Assembly (NCBI GenBank): GCA_023434535.1
Contig: JAEYSR010000075.1
Span: forward strand, 1 to 50,682
Length of the DNA stretch: 50,682 nucleotides
Direction of reading: 5' to 3'
Source of the DNA: Actinomycetes bacterium
GTDB taxonomy: Bacteria > Actinomycetota > Acidimicrobiia > Acidimicrobiales > Microtrichaceae
A model generated the notes under the pieces. The model made no database searches and had not been told where the DNA came from. It saw only the letters and a list, made by a program, of their open reading frames with translations. Position numbers and translations under genes: made by a program. Shown piece after piece: positions 27,887 through 36,487 of the stretch; position 1 is the first letter of the stretch; every line of letters starts with the position of its first letter.

Positions 27887-29969
27887 CGGTCGTCTCCTCG
27901 GTGCTGGCCATGGCCGGCTCGGGCGTGCGATCGCCCGTGTCGGCATCGGCGTCGACCGTGGCGTCGTCCCCCTCGGCGTCCGACGAGGAATCGTCGGGTG
28001 CGTCGGTGGCGTCGGGGTGGTCGTCGCTCGGGTGGTCGTCGTGGTGGCCGTGGCCGGCGTTCGGGTCCGTCGACGGCTCGAAGACCCAGCCGAAGATGGC
28101 GAGCACGATCAGCAGCGCGCCCGGGACCACCCACCAGTAGTTGAAGATCAGGCCGTAGCCGACGAGCGGGAAGCCCACCGCCATGACCAGCGGCCAGTAC
28201 GACGGCGACGGCAGGTGCACGTCGGTGGCGTCACCGGCCTGGACCACGTCCTCGGTGGCGGCGATGCGGGTCAGGCGACCGTTCTCGTCATGGCCGTACT
28301 TGCGGTGCCAGAACTCGTCCGCCTCCTCGACGACGGGGGTGTCGTCGAAGTTGTGCTCGGGGGTGGGCGACTGGATCATCCACTCGAGCGAGCGGGCGTC
28401 CCACGGGTCCGGACCCGGGTTCACCGGGTTGCGCCGGTGCTTCATGTAGCTCAGGTACATGTTGACCATGAACACGATGAGCGACACGGCGATCGTGAAG
28501 GCACCGATCGTGGCGACCATGTTCCAGAGGTTGAAGCCCTGGCCGTCGGTGTACGTGTAGGTCCGGCGCATCATGCCCTGCAGGCCGAGGATGTGCATCG
28601 GCCCGAACGTCAGGTTGAACCCGATGATCGTCAGCCAGAAGTGCCACTTGCCGAGCCGCTCGCCGAGGAAGAAGCCGAACACCTTCGGCCACCAGAAGTA
28701 CATGCCGGAGAACAGACCCAGGAGGGCGCCGCCGAAGAGCACGTAGTGGAAGTGGGCGACGATGTAGTACGTGTCGGTCTGCTGGGTGTCGGCCGGGGCG
28801 AAGGCGTGGGTCACGCCCGAGAGGCCACCGATGGTGAACATCGCGACCAGGCCGACGGAGAACAGCATGGCGGTGGTGAACCGGAGGCGACCGCCGTACA
28901 TGGTGGCCAGCCAGTTCAGGATCTTCACGCCGGTCGGCACCGCGATGAACATCGTGGCGAGCGAGAACGCCAGCACCGACAGCGTGCCGATGCCCGAGGC
29001 GAACATGTGGTGGGCCCACACGCCCCAGCCCATGAAGCCGATGGCGATGCCCGAGCCGACCATGAACGGGTAGCCGAAGATCGGCTTGCGGGAGAAGGTC
29101 GGGATCACCTCGGAGGCGATCCCGAAGCTGGGCAGGATCATGATGTAGACCTCCGGGTGACCGAAGATCCAGAACAGGTTCTCCCAGAGGAACGGGTCTC
29201 CGCCCTTCGAGGCGTCGAAGAACGTGGCCCCGAAGAGCCGGTCGAACATCAGCAGGAAGAGCGCCACGGTGATGACCGGCAGCGCGAACACCAGCAGGAC
29301 CTGCACGACGAAGGTCATCCAGGTGAAGATCGGCATCTTCATCAGCGTCATGCCCGGCGCCCGCATGTTGAGCACGGTGACCGTCAGGTTGATGGCCGAC
29401 ACGGTCGAGCCGATGCCCATGATGATCAGGCCGACGGCGTAGAAGTCCACGCCGTGACCCGGCGAGAACGTGACACCCGAGTTCGGCGCGTACATGAACC
29501 AGCCGCCGTTGGCGCCGCCGCCCAGGAACCAGGACGTGTTGAAGAAGATGGCGCCGCCGAGCCAGACCCACAGCGACAGGGCGTTCATCCGGGGGAACGC
29601 GACGTCGCGGGCGCCGATCTGCAGCGGGAGCAGGTAGTTGGCGAACGCCGAGGCCATCGGCATGACCACCAGGAACACCATGGTCACGCCGTGCATGGTG
29701 AAGACCTGGTTGTACAGGTCGGCGGACAGGAACTTGGACCCCGGGATCGCCAGCTGGGTGCGGATCAGCAGCGCCTCGAACCCGCCCAGGAGCAGGAAGA
29801 AGAACGACGCCGCGCCGTACATGATCCCGATCTTCTTGTGGTCCACCGTGGTGAACCACGACTGCCAGCCGTGGGTCGAGGTCGGCCGCGAGAACACGCC
29901 GAGGGGCTTCTCGACGGTCGCGGCGCCGGTGGTCAGTTCGAGCGGTGCATGTTCTTCGACAAGCGCCAT
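27879..29969 (-). CDS. ctaD: Cytochrome c oxidase subunit I (A1-type, with C-terminal extension)
   Basis: A 696-residue catalytic subunit reducing O2 to water and pumping protons. All metal ligands are present: His93 (TMHG) and His408 for heme a, His406 for heme a3, and His271, His320, His321 for CuB. Glu273 and Tyr275 in GHPEVY identify an A1-type enzyme with the His-Tyr cross-link. After the normal twelve helices there is an extra part (about 590-630) with two helices starting SYWPL, resembling a fused subunit IV-like module. A tail rich in His and Asp follows (about 638-696; GHGHHDDHPSDDHPD). It lies 31 bases after ctaC. Confidence 0.97.
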   Translation of the reverse strand: MALVEEHAPLELTTGAATVEKPLGVFSRPTSTHGWQSWFTTVDHKKIGIMYGAASFFFLLLGGFEALLIRTQLAIPGSKFLSADLYNQVFTMHGVTMVFLVVMPMASAFANYLLPLQIGARDVAFPRMNALSLWVWLGGAIFFNTSWFLGGGANGGWFMYAPNSGVTFSPGHGVDFYAVGLIIMGIGSTVSAINLTVTVLNMRAPGMTLMKMPIFTWMTFVVQVLLVFALPVITVALFLLMFDRLFGATFFDASKGGDPFLWENLFWIFGHPEVYIMILPSFGIASEVIPTFSRKPIFGYPFMVGSGIAIGFMGWGVWAHHMFASGIGTLSVLAFSLATMFIAVPTGVKILNWLATMYGGRLRFTTAMLFSVGLVAMFTIGGLSGVTHAFAPADTQQTDTYYIVAHFHYVLFGGALLGLFSGMYFWWPKVFGFFLGERLGKWHFWLTIIGFNLTFGPMHILGLQGMMRRTYTYTDGQGFNLWNMVATIGAFTIAVSLIVFMVNMYLSYMKHRRNPVNPGPDPWDARSLEWMIQSPTPEHNFDDTPVVEEADEFWHRKYGHDENGRLTRIAATEDVVQAGDATDVHLPSPSYWPLVMAVGFPLVGYGLIFNYWWVVPGALLIVLAIFGWVFEPSTDPNAGHGHHDDHPSDDHPDATDAPDDSSSDAEGDDATVDADADTGDRTPEPAMASTEETTVG

Positions 29970-30000
29970 GTGGTGTTCCTTCTCGTCCGGTTCCGGCCGA

Positions 30001-31185
30001 CTACTTCAGCGTCACCAGGTAGGCGACGAGCTGATCGATCTGCTCCTCCGTGAGCTGGAGGTTGGGCATGCCCTGGTTGTTCTCGGGATCCATGGGCTTG
30101 ATCGCCTCCGGATCGCGCAGCCAGTCCTTGAGGTCCGACGTGGCGGGCACGCCGTCGGGGATCGCCGTGACCTCTTCGGAGGCCTTGCCCTCGTACAGGG
30201 GCAGCAGCGATCCGGCGAACGTCTGGCGCATCATCAGGTGGGTGAGGTTCGGGGCGTTGCCCGAGGCCACCGTGATGTCCACCGACTTGCCGTAGTCGGG
30301 GTTCGGGACGTCGTCGTAGGTGTACGGGGCCGTCGAGTCGGGGCGGAGGCCGTTGACCTGGTGGCAGCGGGCGCACTGGCCGACGAAGAGCTCCTGGCCG
30401 GCGAGGGCCTTGGCCGTCGTGGGCTGCTCGGGCGCCTTGGTCATGGCGGCGACCCACTCGTCGTACTCGGCCTGCGGGAGCGCCTTGAGCTCCATCCGCA
30501 TCACGCCGTGGGACAGGCCGCAGAACTCGGTGCACTGACCCTGGTAGATGCCCAGCTTCTCCACCGTCATGACCAGGGTGTGGGTGCGGCCGGGCACCGC
30601 GTCCTTCTTGCCGTTGATGGCGGGGATCCAGAACGAGTGGATGACGTCGTTCGACTGGATCTTGACCTCGACGTCCTTGCCGACCGGGACGACCATCTGG
30701 GTGGCGGTGATGATGTCCACCGTGCCGTCGCGGTCGATGTCGTAGCGGTACTCCCACCACCACTGCTGACCGATGACCCGCACCTCGATGGGGTCGTCGG
30801 ACTTCTCGAGGTTGAGGAGCGTCTGGACGTTGAAGACCGCCAGGACCGCGAGGACCAGGGCGGGGAGGACGGTCCAGCCGATCTCGAGCGGCGTGTTGCC
30901 GTGCGTCTGGGTCGGCTCGCCGACGCCGTCGACGTCGTTCTTCTGACGCTTGAAGCGCACGACCATCCAGATGATGCCGACCTCGACCGCCAGGAAGACG
31001 AGGCCCGCCACGGCGAACACGGGCTTGACCAGCCCGAAGATCTCCCAGTTCTGGCGCCCCGCCGGTGCGAGGGTGTTCAGCGGCTTCGCCGGGTCACCGA
31101 TGTTGCGGAGGATCAGCCAGAAGCCGACCACCATGAGGACGAACGAGACGACCGCTGCGATCGTCGCATTGCGCTTGTTCCGCAT
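30001..31185 (-). CDS. ctaC: Cytochrome c oxidase subunit II with fused cytochrome c (caa3 type)
   Basis: A 394-residue protein. Two membrane helices (about 8-26 and 56-78, with a third hydrophobic stretch near 104-120) precede the CuA cupredoxin domain. CuA ligands: His183, Cys218, Glu220, Cys222, His226 and Met229 (GQCTEFCGLSHGVM). The electron entry patch QWWWEY is at 141-146. A cytochrome c domain follows with C-A-R-C-H at 271-275 and a likely Met ligand in QGMPNLQ near the end. The fused cytochrome makes this a caa3 oxidase. Heme c attachment outside the membrane needs reduced cysteines, which the TlpA-CcdA pair at 14 kb could supply. Confidence 0.96.
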   Translation of the reverse strand: MRNKRNATIAAVVSFVLMVVGFWLILRNIGDPAKPLNTLAPAGRQNWEIFGLVKPVFAVAGLVFLAVEVGIIWMVVRFKRQKNDVDGVGEPTQTHGNTPLEIGWTVLPALVLAVLAVFNVQTLLNLEKSDDPIEVRVIGQQWWWEYRYDIDRDGTVDIITATQMVVPVGKDVEVKIQSNDVIHSFWIPAINGKKDAVPGRTHTLVMTVEKLGIYQGQCTEFCGLSHGVMRMELKALPQAEYDEWVAAMTKAPEQPTTAKALAGQELFVGQCARCHQVNGLRPDSTAPYTYDDVPNPDYGKSVDITVASGNAPNLTHLMMRQTFAGSLLPLYEGKASEEVTAIPDGVPATSDLKDWLRDPEAIKPMDPENNQGMPNLQLTEEQIDQLVAYLVTLK

Positions 31186-31195
31186 TCCCAACCTC

Positions 31196-32095
31196 TCACT
31201 CACCGGCGAGCAGGGGGAGAGTATCCACCGCCCTGCTCGCGGAAGCCGAATCGACCACGACGACCGGGGCGGCGCCCAGGCCGTGCTCCTCCTCGCCCAC
31301 GTGCTGCTCGCCCGCCACGCCGCCGGCGATGCCGGCGCCGATGACGACCAGGCCACCGACCAGCAGGACGGCGACCACCAGGGAGCGCTTGAGCTCCGGA
31401 CGACCGGCCAGCACGAAGGCCAGGGCGAAGACCACGACGGCGGCGCCGATGATGACGTACACCGCAGCGCTCTGCGGCAGGGCCAGCAGGAGTCGTGACA
31501 CGCAGAGGACGATGACGGCGAGGGTGAGCACCGCCAGGACCGGGACCTCGAGCGGGTCCATCAGCTCGTGGCGCAGCTCTCGGTTGGCGGTCTGGTCGCC
31601 CGTGGCCCGCTCGGCCCAGGCCCGGACGGTCCAGGAGACGAGCACGACGGCCAGGATCACGACGCCCACCCAGAACAGGACGGTGTCCACCGCCAGACCC
31701 ACGGTGGCGATCCCGACGCCGAAGGCCCCGATCAGAGGCCAGTAGCTGAGGCCGACGGGCGTGAGGACCGCCGGGTTGGACGCCGTGGCCGGGTCACCGC
31801 CCTCCATCACGACCAGCACGTCGGGGCTGCCGTCGCGGAACGCCGTGGCGAAGCCGCCGAGGCCCGCCATCACGGCGGCGAAGCCCATCAGCACGCTGTA
31901 GCCGACGTGGTCGCCGACCCAGCCCTTCCAACCGAAGGTGAGCGGACCGACGATCGAGTTGACGACGTCGCCGTCGGTGAACACGCCGATGACTCCGCTG
32001 TGAGCGGCCGCTCCCGACAGGAAGCCGTACACGACCGCCGCGGCGAAGCCGACGACGGCTGCTGCGTAGAAGAACTTCGAACCCCGGGTGATCAT
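31196..32095 (-). CDS. Oxidase-operon membrane protein with subunit IV-like module
   Basis: A 299-residue protein with about seven hydrophobic segments: one near 8-28, one near 66-80, a pair at 117-157, and three near 185-265. The pair starts S-Y-W-P-L at 117-121, like the extra two-helix module at the C-terminus of ctaD (S-Y-W-P-L at 590-594); both look like the actinobacterial subunit IV-type module. No metal ligand pattern is evident. It lies between the subunit III-like gene (7 bases) and ctaC (10 bases), so it is firmly within the operon. Function unknown; an assembly or stabilising role for the oxidase is the obvious guess. Confidence 0.75.
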   Translation of the reverse strand: MITRGSKFFYAAAVVGFAAAVVYGFLSGAAAHSGVIGVFTDGDVVNSIVGPLTFGWKGWVGDHVGYSVLMGFAAVMAGLGGFATAFRDGSPDVLVVMEGGDPATASNPAVLTPVGLSYWPLIGAFGVGIATVGLAVDTVLFWVGVVILAVVLVSWTVRAWAERATGDQTANRELRHELMDPLEVPVLAVLTLAVIVLCVSRLLLALPQSAAVYVIIGAAVVVFALAFVLAGRPELKRSLVVAVLLVGGLVVIGAGIAGGVAGEQHVGEEEHGLGAAPVVVVDSASASRAVDTLPLLAGE

Positions 32096-32102
32096 CGAGC
32101 GC

Positions 32103-32678
32103 TCACTTCATGATGTAGACGGCGACCCAGACCACGGCGTACACAGCGCAGCTGGCGTACCAGAACACTGCGGCCGCGGCGATCCCGTCCGGCTGACGAC
32201 TGGAGAACTGCCCGCCCAGGGCACGGAAGGCCATGAGGGCGATGAAGATGATCCCGGCGACGATCATGGCCAGGTTGCCGGCGGTGACCGCGTAGAACAG
32301 CGGACCCTCCGGCTGGTCGAGAGCGACGCCCGCCTGCTTGAACAGGAAGATCGTCTGGTTCACGAAGGCCGCGCCCAGCAGCAGCGTGACGCCCAGCGCC
32401 ACGAAGGTGTGCGGGCGGTCGTCGCGGGCGATGGCGTACACCGCCCACTGCATGGTGACCATCGACATGCCCAGCGTCAGGGCCTGCATGTTCGGCTGGG
32501 TCAGCGGGATGTTGTTCGAGGCGAACCACTCGGCACCGGCCGCGTTGCGGGCGGCCAGGTAGTACCCGATGAGCGTGGCCATGACGGCCACGACGCCGGC
32601 GGTGGCGAACGCGGTGCCGAAGAGCAGCTCCCGGCGACGGGGCTGCAACGGCGCAGGCAGGGCGGTGACCGCAGCCAT
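32103..32678 (-). CDS. Divergent heme-copper oxidase subunit III-like protein
   Basis: A 191-residue, five-helix protein that follows the subunit III fold but lacks its hallmark residues. FYAVTAGNLAMIVAG aligns with FYTLTGFHGAHVAIG of ctaE (both histidines gone), NQTIFLFK replaces QVYEFTEF (glutamate gone), and FWYASCAVYAVVWVAVYIMK aligns with the end of ctaE. Its ATG shares an A with the stop of the subunit I-like gene (TGATG), so the two are made together. It is a second, degenerate subunit III paralogue in the same operon as a normal one. Role unknown. Confidence 0.75.
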   Translation of the reverse strand: MAAVTALPAPLQPRRRELLFGTAFATAGVVAVMATLIGYYLAARNAAGAEWFASNNIPLTQPNMQALTLGMSMVTMQWAVYAIARDDRPHTFVALGVTLLLGAAFVNQTIFLFKQAGVALDQPEGPLFYAVTAGNLAMIVAGIIFIALMAFRALGGQFSSRQPDGIAAAAVFWYASCAVYAVVWVAVYIMK

Positions 32679-34237
32679 CAGTCCTTCTCCTCCGTGCCCT
32701 CACGGGCGTCGAGCAGGGGGTACGGCGACCGCACCCGGGCCAGTTCGGGGAGCCCGACGCCGCCACCGGCGGGGCTGGGGAACTCCCACTCGAGGGTGAG
32801 CCCGTCGACCTTCTCGCCCTCGGGATCGCCGGCGGCCCGGACCGCGGCGACCAGAGCGCTCAGCAGGCCCAGCGCCAGCAGCGCCGCACCGCCGGCGGTG
32901 AGCAGTCCGAAGAGCTGGAACGCCGTGGTCTCGCCGTCGAGCTGGACCACCGACTGGACGAGCAGCGCGGAGCCCAGGAGCGCACCGCCGGCCACGACCA
33001 GCGGGAGCGTGAGCCGGGCCTCGACGGAGTTGCCCGATCCGCCCCACAGCAGGGGGGTCCAGTGGAAGCTGGCGGCCACGCCGCCGGCGAGCGCCGCAGC
33101 TGCGACGAACCCGGTCTGCGCCGCAGCGAGGGTGACGGGCGACGCCCCGAACAGCGTGCCCTGGCCGGCGAGCGACAGGGCCTGGATCCAGCCGGTGACG
33201 ACCCCGCCCATCAGCAGGAGGACCGAGAACACCGCGAGGATCAGCGCCGGGCCGACCTTGGCCTTGCCACGGCGCAGGGCGTCTCCCAGGGCGCCGAGCA
33301 TCCCGAGCACCGGAACGGTGATGGCGGCGGCGAACACCGTCCACATGGCGGTGTTGAGTGCGGTGGGCAGCTGGGCCCATGCGCCGAAGGCCAGGATGGC
33401 GTAGAGCCCGATGATGACCTGCACGGCGTCGGTGTTGGCGAAGCGCCGGCCCGTGGCGGTCGCCGTCACGTCCACGGCGATGCCGAGGATCGGGATGGCG
33501 AAGGCGAACACGGCAGGGCCCCGGAAGACCCAGATCAGGCCCTCGGAGAAGTTGGTGGCGAGGGCACCCGGTCCCATCTGGCCGACCTGGCCGAGGAACG
33601 TGTGCGCCGCAGCGGCGCCCAGCGTCGCCAGCCAGAGCGAGGCGCCGACGAGGGACGCCCACGAGAGGCCGGGGACCCAGGCGAGGCGCATCCCGAGCGG
33701 TCGGTGGGCCATGACGGTGGTCGCCACGCACACGGAGCCGAGCCCGAGGGCGGCGAGCACCGCGCCCAGCGACACGTTGCCGAGGGTGGCGGCGGTCTCG
33801 TCGTTGCCGAGGACGCCGCCGTCGATGGCGATGCTGACGGCGAAGATGCCCGCCGAGACCAGCCAGGTCCAGAAGGAGAGGGCCGCGGCCCGGGGGAACG
33901 ACACCGACGGGGATCCGAGCTGCAGCGGCACGACGGCGAGGGCGATGCCCAGCAGGACGGGCACGACGCCCAGGAACAGCAGGGACGTCTGGGCGCTGGC
34001 GGCGAGCTGGCCGACGCGGGAGCCCAGGAAGCCGTTGTCGGTCAGGGCGTCGATGCCGGTGACGGCCCACAGGGTCAGCGAGAGGCTGGCCAGCGCCAGG
34101 CCGAAGCCGACGAACAGGCGCCCGATGGCGACGTGGTCGCCCGAGCCGATCAGCCGCTCCACTGCGCCGGGTTGCGGCCGAGCGGCGTCCTCCACGGACG
34201 TCTCGCCCGTCTCGGGCCTGGTCTCAGTGAGTGCCAT
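32678..34237 (-). CDS. Subunit I-like protein lacking all heme and copper ligands
   Basis: A 519-residue protein with about twelve helices that aligns with ctaD along much of its length, for example PLQLGSPSVSFPRAAALSFWTWL against PLQIGARDVAFPRMNALSLWVWL. Every metal ligand is replaced: the heme a His in TMHG aligns with Ala82 (SAQTS); GHPEVY becomes RGPAVF (239-244); WAHH becomes WAQL (287-290); VAHFHY becomes AAQTGF (372-377). It cannot bind heme a, a3 or CuB in the usual way. The frame is intact and the codon use normal, so it is not a decaying pseudogene. It opens the oxidase operon. A structural or regulatory partner of the caa3 enzyme is the likeliest role. Confidence 0.82.
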   Translation of the reverse strand: MALTETRPETGETSVEDAARPQPGAVERLIGSGDHVAIGRLFVGFGLALASLSLTLWAVTGIDALTDNGFLGSRVGQLAASAQTSLLFLGVVPVLLGIALAVVPLQLGSPSVSFPRAAALSFWTWLVSAGIFAVSIAIDGGVLGNDETAATLGNVSLGAVLAALGLGSVCVATTVMAHRPLGMRLAWVPGLSWASLVGASLWLATLGAAAAHTFLGQVGQMGPGALATNFSEGLIWVFRGPAVFAFAIPILGIAVDVTATATGRRFANTDAVQVIIGLYAILAFGAWAQLPTALNTAMWTVFAAAITVPVLGMLGALGDALRRGKAKVGPALILAVFSVLLLMGGVVTGWIQALSLAGQGTLFGASPVTLAAAQTGFVAAAALAGGVAASFHWTPLLWGGSGNSVEARLTLPLVVAGGALLGSALLVQSVVQLDGETTAFQLFGLLTAGGAALLALGLLSALVAAVRAAGDPEGEKVDGLTLEWEFPSPAGGGVGLPELARVRSPYPLLDAREGTEEKD

Positions 34238-34402
34238 GCGTGGTTCTGCCCTCTGCCTCGTCTGACTGTCTCTCCGGCCGCCGTCTCCGACTGCCGTGAA
34301 CCGCTGTCCGTCCTGTCATCGCGACCGTCTGCGTCGCCGTTCCGATGCGCTCCGCGTACGACCCGACCCGTTGCACGTCTCCGCACCGGACCAGTTGCGC
34401 GG

Positions 34403-34432
34403 ACACTACCGCGACCGGACAGGCACTGAGAA
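34403..34432 (-). promoter_or_regulatory. Candidate promoter of the oxidase operon
   Basis: Minus strand: TTCTCA (34432-34427), 18-base spacer, TAGTGT (34408-34403). It gives a leader of about 160 bases before the first gene at 34237. It lies between ctaB and the operon. Confidence 0.4.
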
Positions 34433-34451
34433 AAGCGTCAGGCGACAGGTC

Positions 34452-35369
34452 CTACCAGCCGTTCCGGATGATCACGTCGGCCGCCATCGCGCCGAACAGC
34501 AGCGTGATGTAGGTGATGGAGAACGTGAACATGCGGATCGCCCGGGCCGGCGACTCCGTGCGACGGAGGTCGACGGCCATGTAGGTGAACACGGCGCCGA
34601 GCACGACCGCAGCGGCCCAGTAGAGGAGTCCGAGATCCGCCGTGGCGCCGAAGACGAGCGTCAACGCCCACACGATCACGGAGTACACGAGGATCTGGCC
34701 GGTGGTCCGGCGGTGGCTGGCCACCGACGGCAGCATCGGCACGTCGGCCTTGGAGTAGTCGTCCTTGTACTTGATCGCCAGGGCCCAGAAGTGCGGCGGC
34801 GTCCAGAAGAAGATCACGGCGAAGAGCACGAAGGCCGAGATCGAGAGGCTGTCGGTCACCGCGGACCAGCCGACCAGCACCGGCACGGCGCCCGCCGCAC
34901 CGCCGATGACGATGTTCTGGCTGGAGCTGCGCTTGAGCCACAGCGTGTACACGAACACGTAGAAGAGGCAGGCGCTGACGGCCAGGACGGCCGAGAGCAG
35001 GTTCACCACCTGCCAGAGGAACACGAACGCCAGCGCCTCGATGGAGATGGCGAACACGAGGGCGCTGCGCGGGGTGATGACCCCGGTGACCAGGGGACGA
35101 CCCTGGGTCCGCTCCATCAGGGCGTCGATGTCGCGGTCGACGTACATGTTGATGGCGTTGGCGCCACCGGCGGCGAGGGTGCCGCCGATCACGGTGGCCA
35201 CCATGAGCCACAGGGGCGGGACGCCCTGCTCGGCGACCACCATCGTGGGAACCGTCGTGACGAGCAGCAGCTCGATGATCCGGGGCTTGGTGAGCGCCAC
35301 GTAGGCGCCGACCTTGACACCCAGCTTGGCGCCGACAGATGTCGGGGAGGAGAGCGCCGGGGCGACCAT
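34452..35369 (-). CDS. ctaB: Protoheme IX farnesyltransferase (heme O synthase)
   Basis: A 305-residue UbiA-type prenyltransferase converting heme B to heme O, the precursor of heme A for the oxidase. The first Asp-rich motif is N-M-Y-V-D-R-D-I-D, and the second region is K-Y-K-D-D-Y-S-K-A-D-V-P-M-L-P. Also present are LTKPRIIELLLVTTVP and FFWTPPHFWALAI. About nine helices. ATG at 35369 gives the normal short N-terminus; TAGCGT lies ten bases upstream. It is divergent from ctaA and precedes the oxidase operon on the same strand with a gap of about 210 bases. Confidence 0.95.
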   Translation of the reverse strand: MVAPALSSPTSVGAKLGVKVGAYVALTKPRIIELLLVTTVPTMVVAEQGVPPLWLMVATVIGGTLAAGGANAINMYVDRDIDALMERTQGRPLVTGVITPRSALVFAISIEALAFVFLWQVVNLLSAVLAVSACLFYVFVYTLWLKRSSSQNIVIGGAAGAVPVLVGWSAVTDSLSISAFVLFAVIFFWTPPHFWALAIKYKDDYSKADVPMLPSVASHRRTTGQILVYSVIVWALTLVFGATADLGLLYWAAAVVLGAVFTYMAVDLRRTESPARAIRMFTFSITYITLLFGAMAADVIIRNGW

Positions 35370-35379
35370 GACGACGCCA

Positions 35380-35385
35380 ACGCTA
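35380..35385 (-). promoter_or_regulatory. -10 box TAGCGT of ctaB
   Basis: Minus-strand TAGCGT, ten bases, ATG at 35369; the leader would be only a few bases long. Confidence 0.4.
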
Positions 35386-35445
35386 CGGCCCGGCCGCGCC
35401 CCACCGCCAACCGACGGCGACTGCACCACCCCCGACGGCCCCGCC

Positions 35446-35451
35446 TACCCT
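35446..35451 (+). promoter_or_regulatory. -10 box TACCCT of ctaA
   Basis: TACCCT, eight bases, GTG at 35460. Leaderless pattern. It is 60 bases from the divergent ctaB box, so one regulator could control both heme A genes. Confidence 0.4.
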
Positions 35452-35459
35452 GACCCTCC

Positions 35460-36476
35460 GTGGCTCGACCAGGTGCACCCGATCCCACCGGCGGCGCAGA
35501 TCGGCTCGACAGCACCGACCGGCCCGACGGCGCGGATCCGACACCGGGCCGCTTCACCCTGTCGCCGCGGCGCTACTCCACGATCGCCGCCGTGGCCCTC
35601 GCCCTGCTCTGCGTCATCGTGGTGACCGGTGCGGCGGTGCGGCTCTCGGGATCGGGTCTCGGCTGCGAGGACTGGCCGAACTGCTCGGAGGGCAAGGTCC
35701 TCGAGTTCGGCGACACGAACCAGACGATCGAGCAGGTCAACCGCCTGTTCACCGGCCTGGTCTCCCTGTCGGTCGCGGCCGCCGTGCTCGGCTCGCTCCG
35801 CCGACGCCCCTACCGGCGCGACCTGGTGTGGCTGTCGTGGGGGCTCGTCGCGGGCGTGGTCGGCCAGATCGTCCTCGGGGGGATCACGGTGCTGGTGGAC
35901 CTCCATCCCGTCGCGGTGGCGGGCCACTTCGTGCTGTCGATGATCCTGGTGGCCGACGCGGTGGTGCTGCTGTGGCGCTCGGGTCGACCCGCAGGGCCGC
36001 GCCGTCCGGTCGTGGCACGCGGCGACCTGCTGCTGTCGCGGGTCGCTGTCGGCCTCATGTGCTGCCTGATGCTGACGGGACCGGCCGTCACCGGCACCGG
36101 CCCCCACGCCGGCGACGCGTCGTCGCAGCGCTTCGGCTGGTTCCTCCCCGACGTCGTCCGGGTGCACAGCATCAACATGTGGATCTTCCTGGCGGTCGTC
36201 GTCGTGGTCCTGGTCCGCATCGCCCGGGGCGGCGCTCCCGCGGCCGTCGTGCGCCGGGGCTACCGGCTGCTCGTGGTGATCGTCGCCCAGGGCGCGATCG
36301 GCTACACGCAGTACGAGCTCGGGATCCCGCCGTGGCTGGTCGCGCTGCACATCGCCGGGGCGACCGCGGTGCTCGGCCTGACGATCTGGTTCCACCTCGG
36401 CCTCTCCGCACCAGCGGAGTCCGACGGTGCCACCGAGCACGGCGACCGGGCCGCCGGCGACATGGCGGCCGCCTAG
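35460..36476 (+). CDS. ctaA: Heme A synthase
   Basis: A 338-residue, eight-helix enzyme oxidising the C8 methyl of heme O to the formyl of heme A. Marks: TGAAVRLSGSGLGCEDWPNC (the extracytoplasmic cysteine pair), I-E-Q-V-N-R-L with the conserved glutamate, a histidine in AVAGHFVLSMI, RVHSINMW in the second half and ALHIAGATAVLG near the end. In IEQVNR the usual histidine is Asn, as I recall from other actinobacterial CtaA. A Pro/Asp-rich cytoplasmic N-terminus of about 30 residues precedes helix 1. Divergent from ctaB; the TAG stop is reused in the -10 box of clpS. Confidence 0.93.
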   Translation: MARPGAPDPTGGADRLDSTDRPDGADPTPGRFTLSPRRYSTIAAVALALLCVIVVTGAAVRLSGSGLGCEDWPNCSEGKVLEFGDTNQTIEQVNRLFTGLVSLSVAAAVLGSLRRRPYRRDLVWLSWGLVAGVVGQIVLGGITVLVDLHPVAVAGHFVLSMILVADAVVLLWRSGRPAGPRRPVVARGDLLLSRVAVGLMCCLMLTGPAVTGTGPHAGDASSQRFGWFLPDVVRVHSINMWIFLAVVVVVLVRIARGGAPAAVVRRGYRLLVVIVAQGAIGYTQYELGIPPWLVALHIAGATAVLGLTIWFHLGLSAPAESDGATEHGDRAAGDMAAA

Positions 36477-36479
36477 CCT
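36474..36479 (+). promoter_or_regulatory. -10 box TAGCCT of clpS
   Basis: TAGCCT, eight bases, GTG at 36488. The TAG is the ctaA stop codon. Leaderless pattern. Confidence 0.4.
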
Positions 36480-36487
36480 TCGTCCAC

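Noticed and set aside
27887..27946. Extending ctaE upstream to an ATG at 27946
   Set aside because: The added residues are Arg/Pro-rich, lie antiparallel in composition to the ctaD tail, and the TTG at 27886 has a well-placed GAGGAG.
32678..34237. Treating the subunit I-like gene as a decayed pseudogene of ctaD
   Set aside because: The frame is intact, start and stop are coupled to the next gene, and the replaced residues are exactly the metal ligands while framework motifs are kept. This fits a retained new role better than decay.
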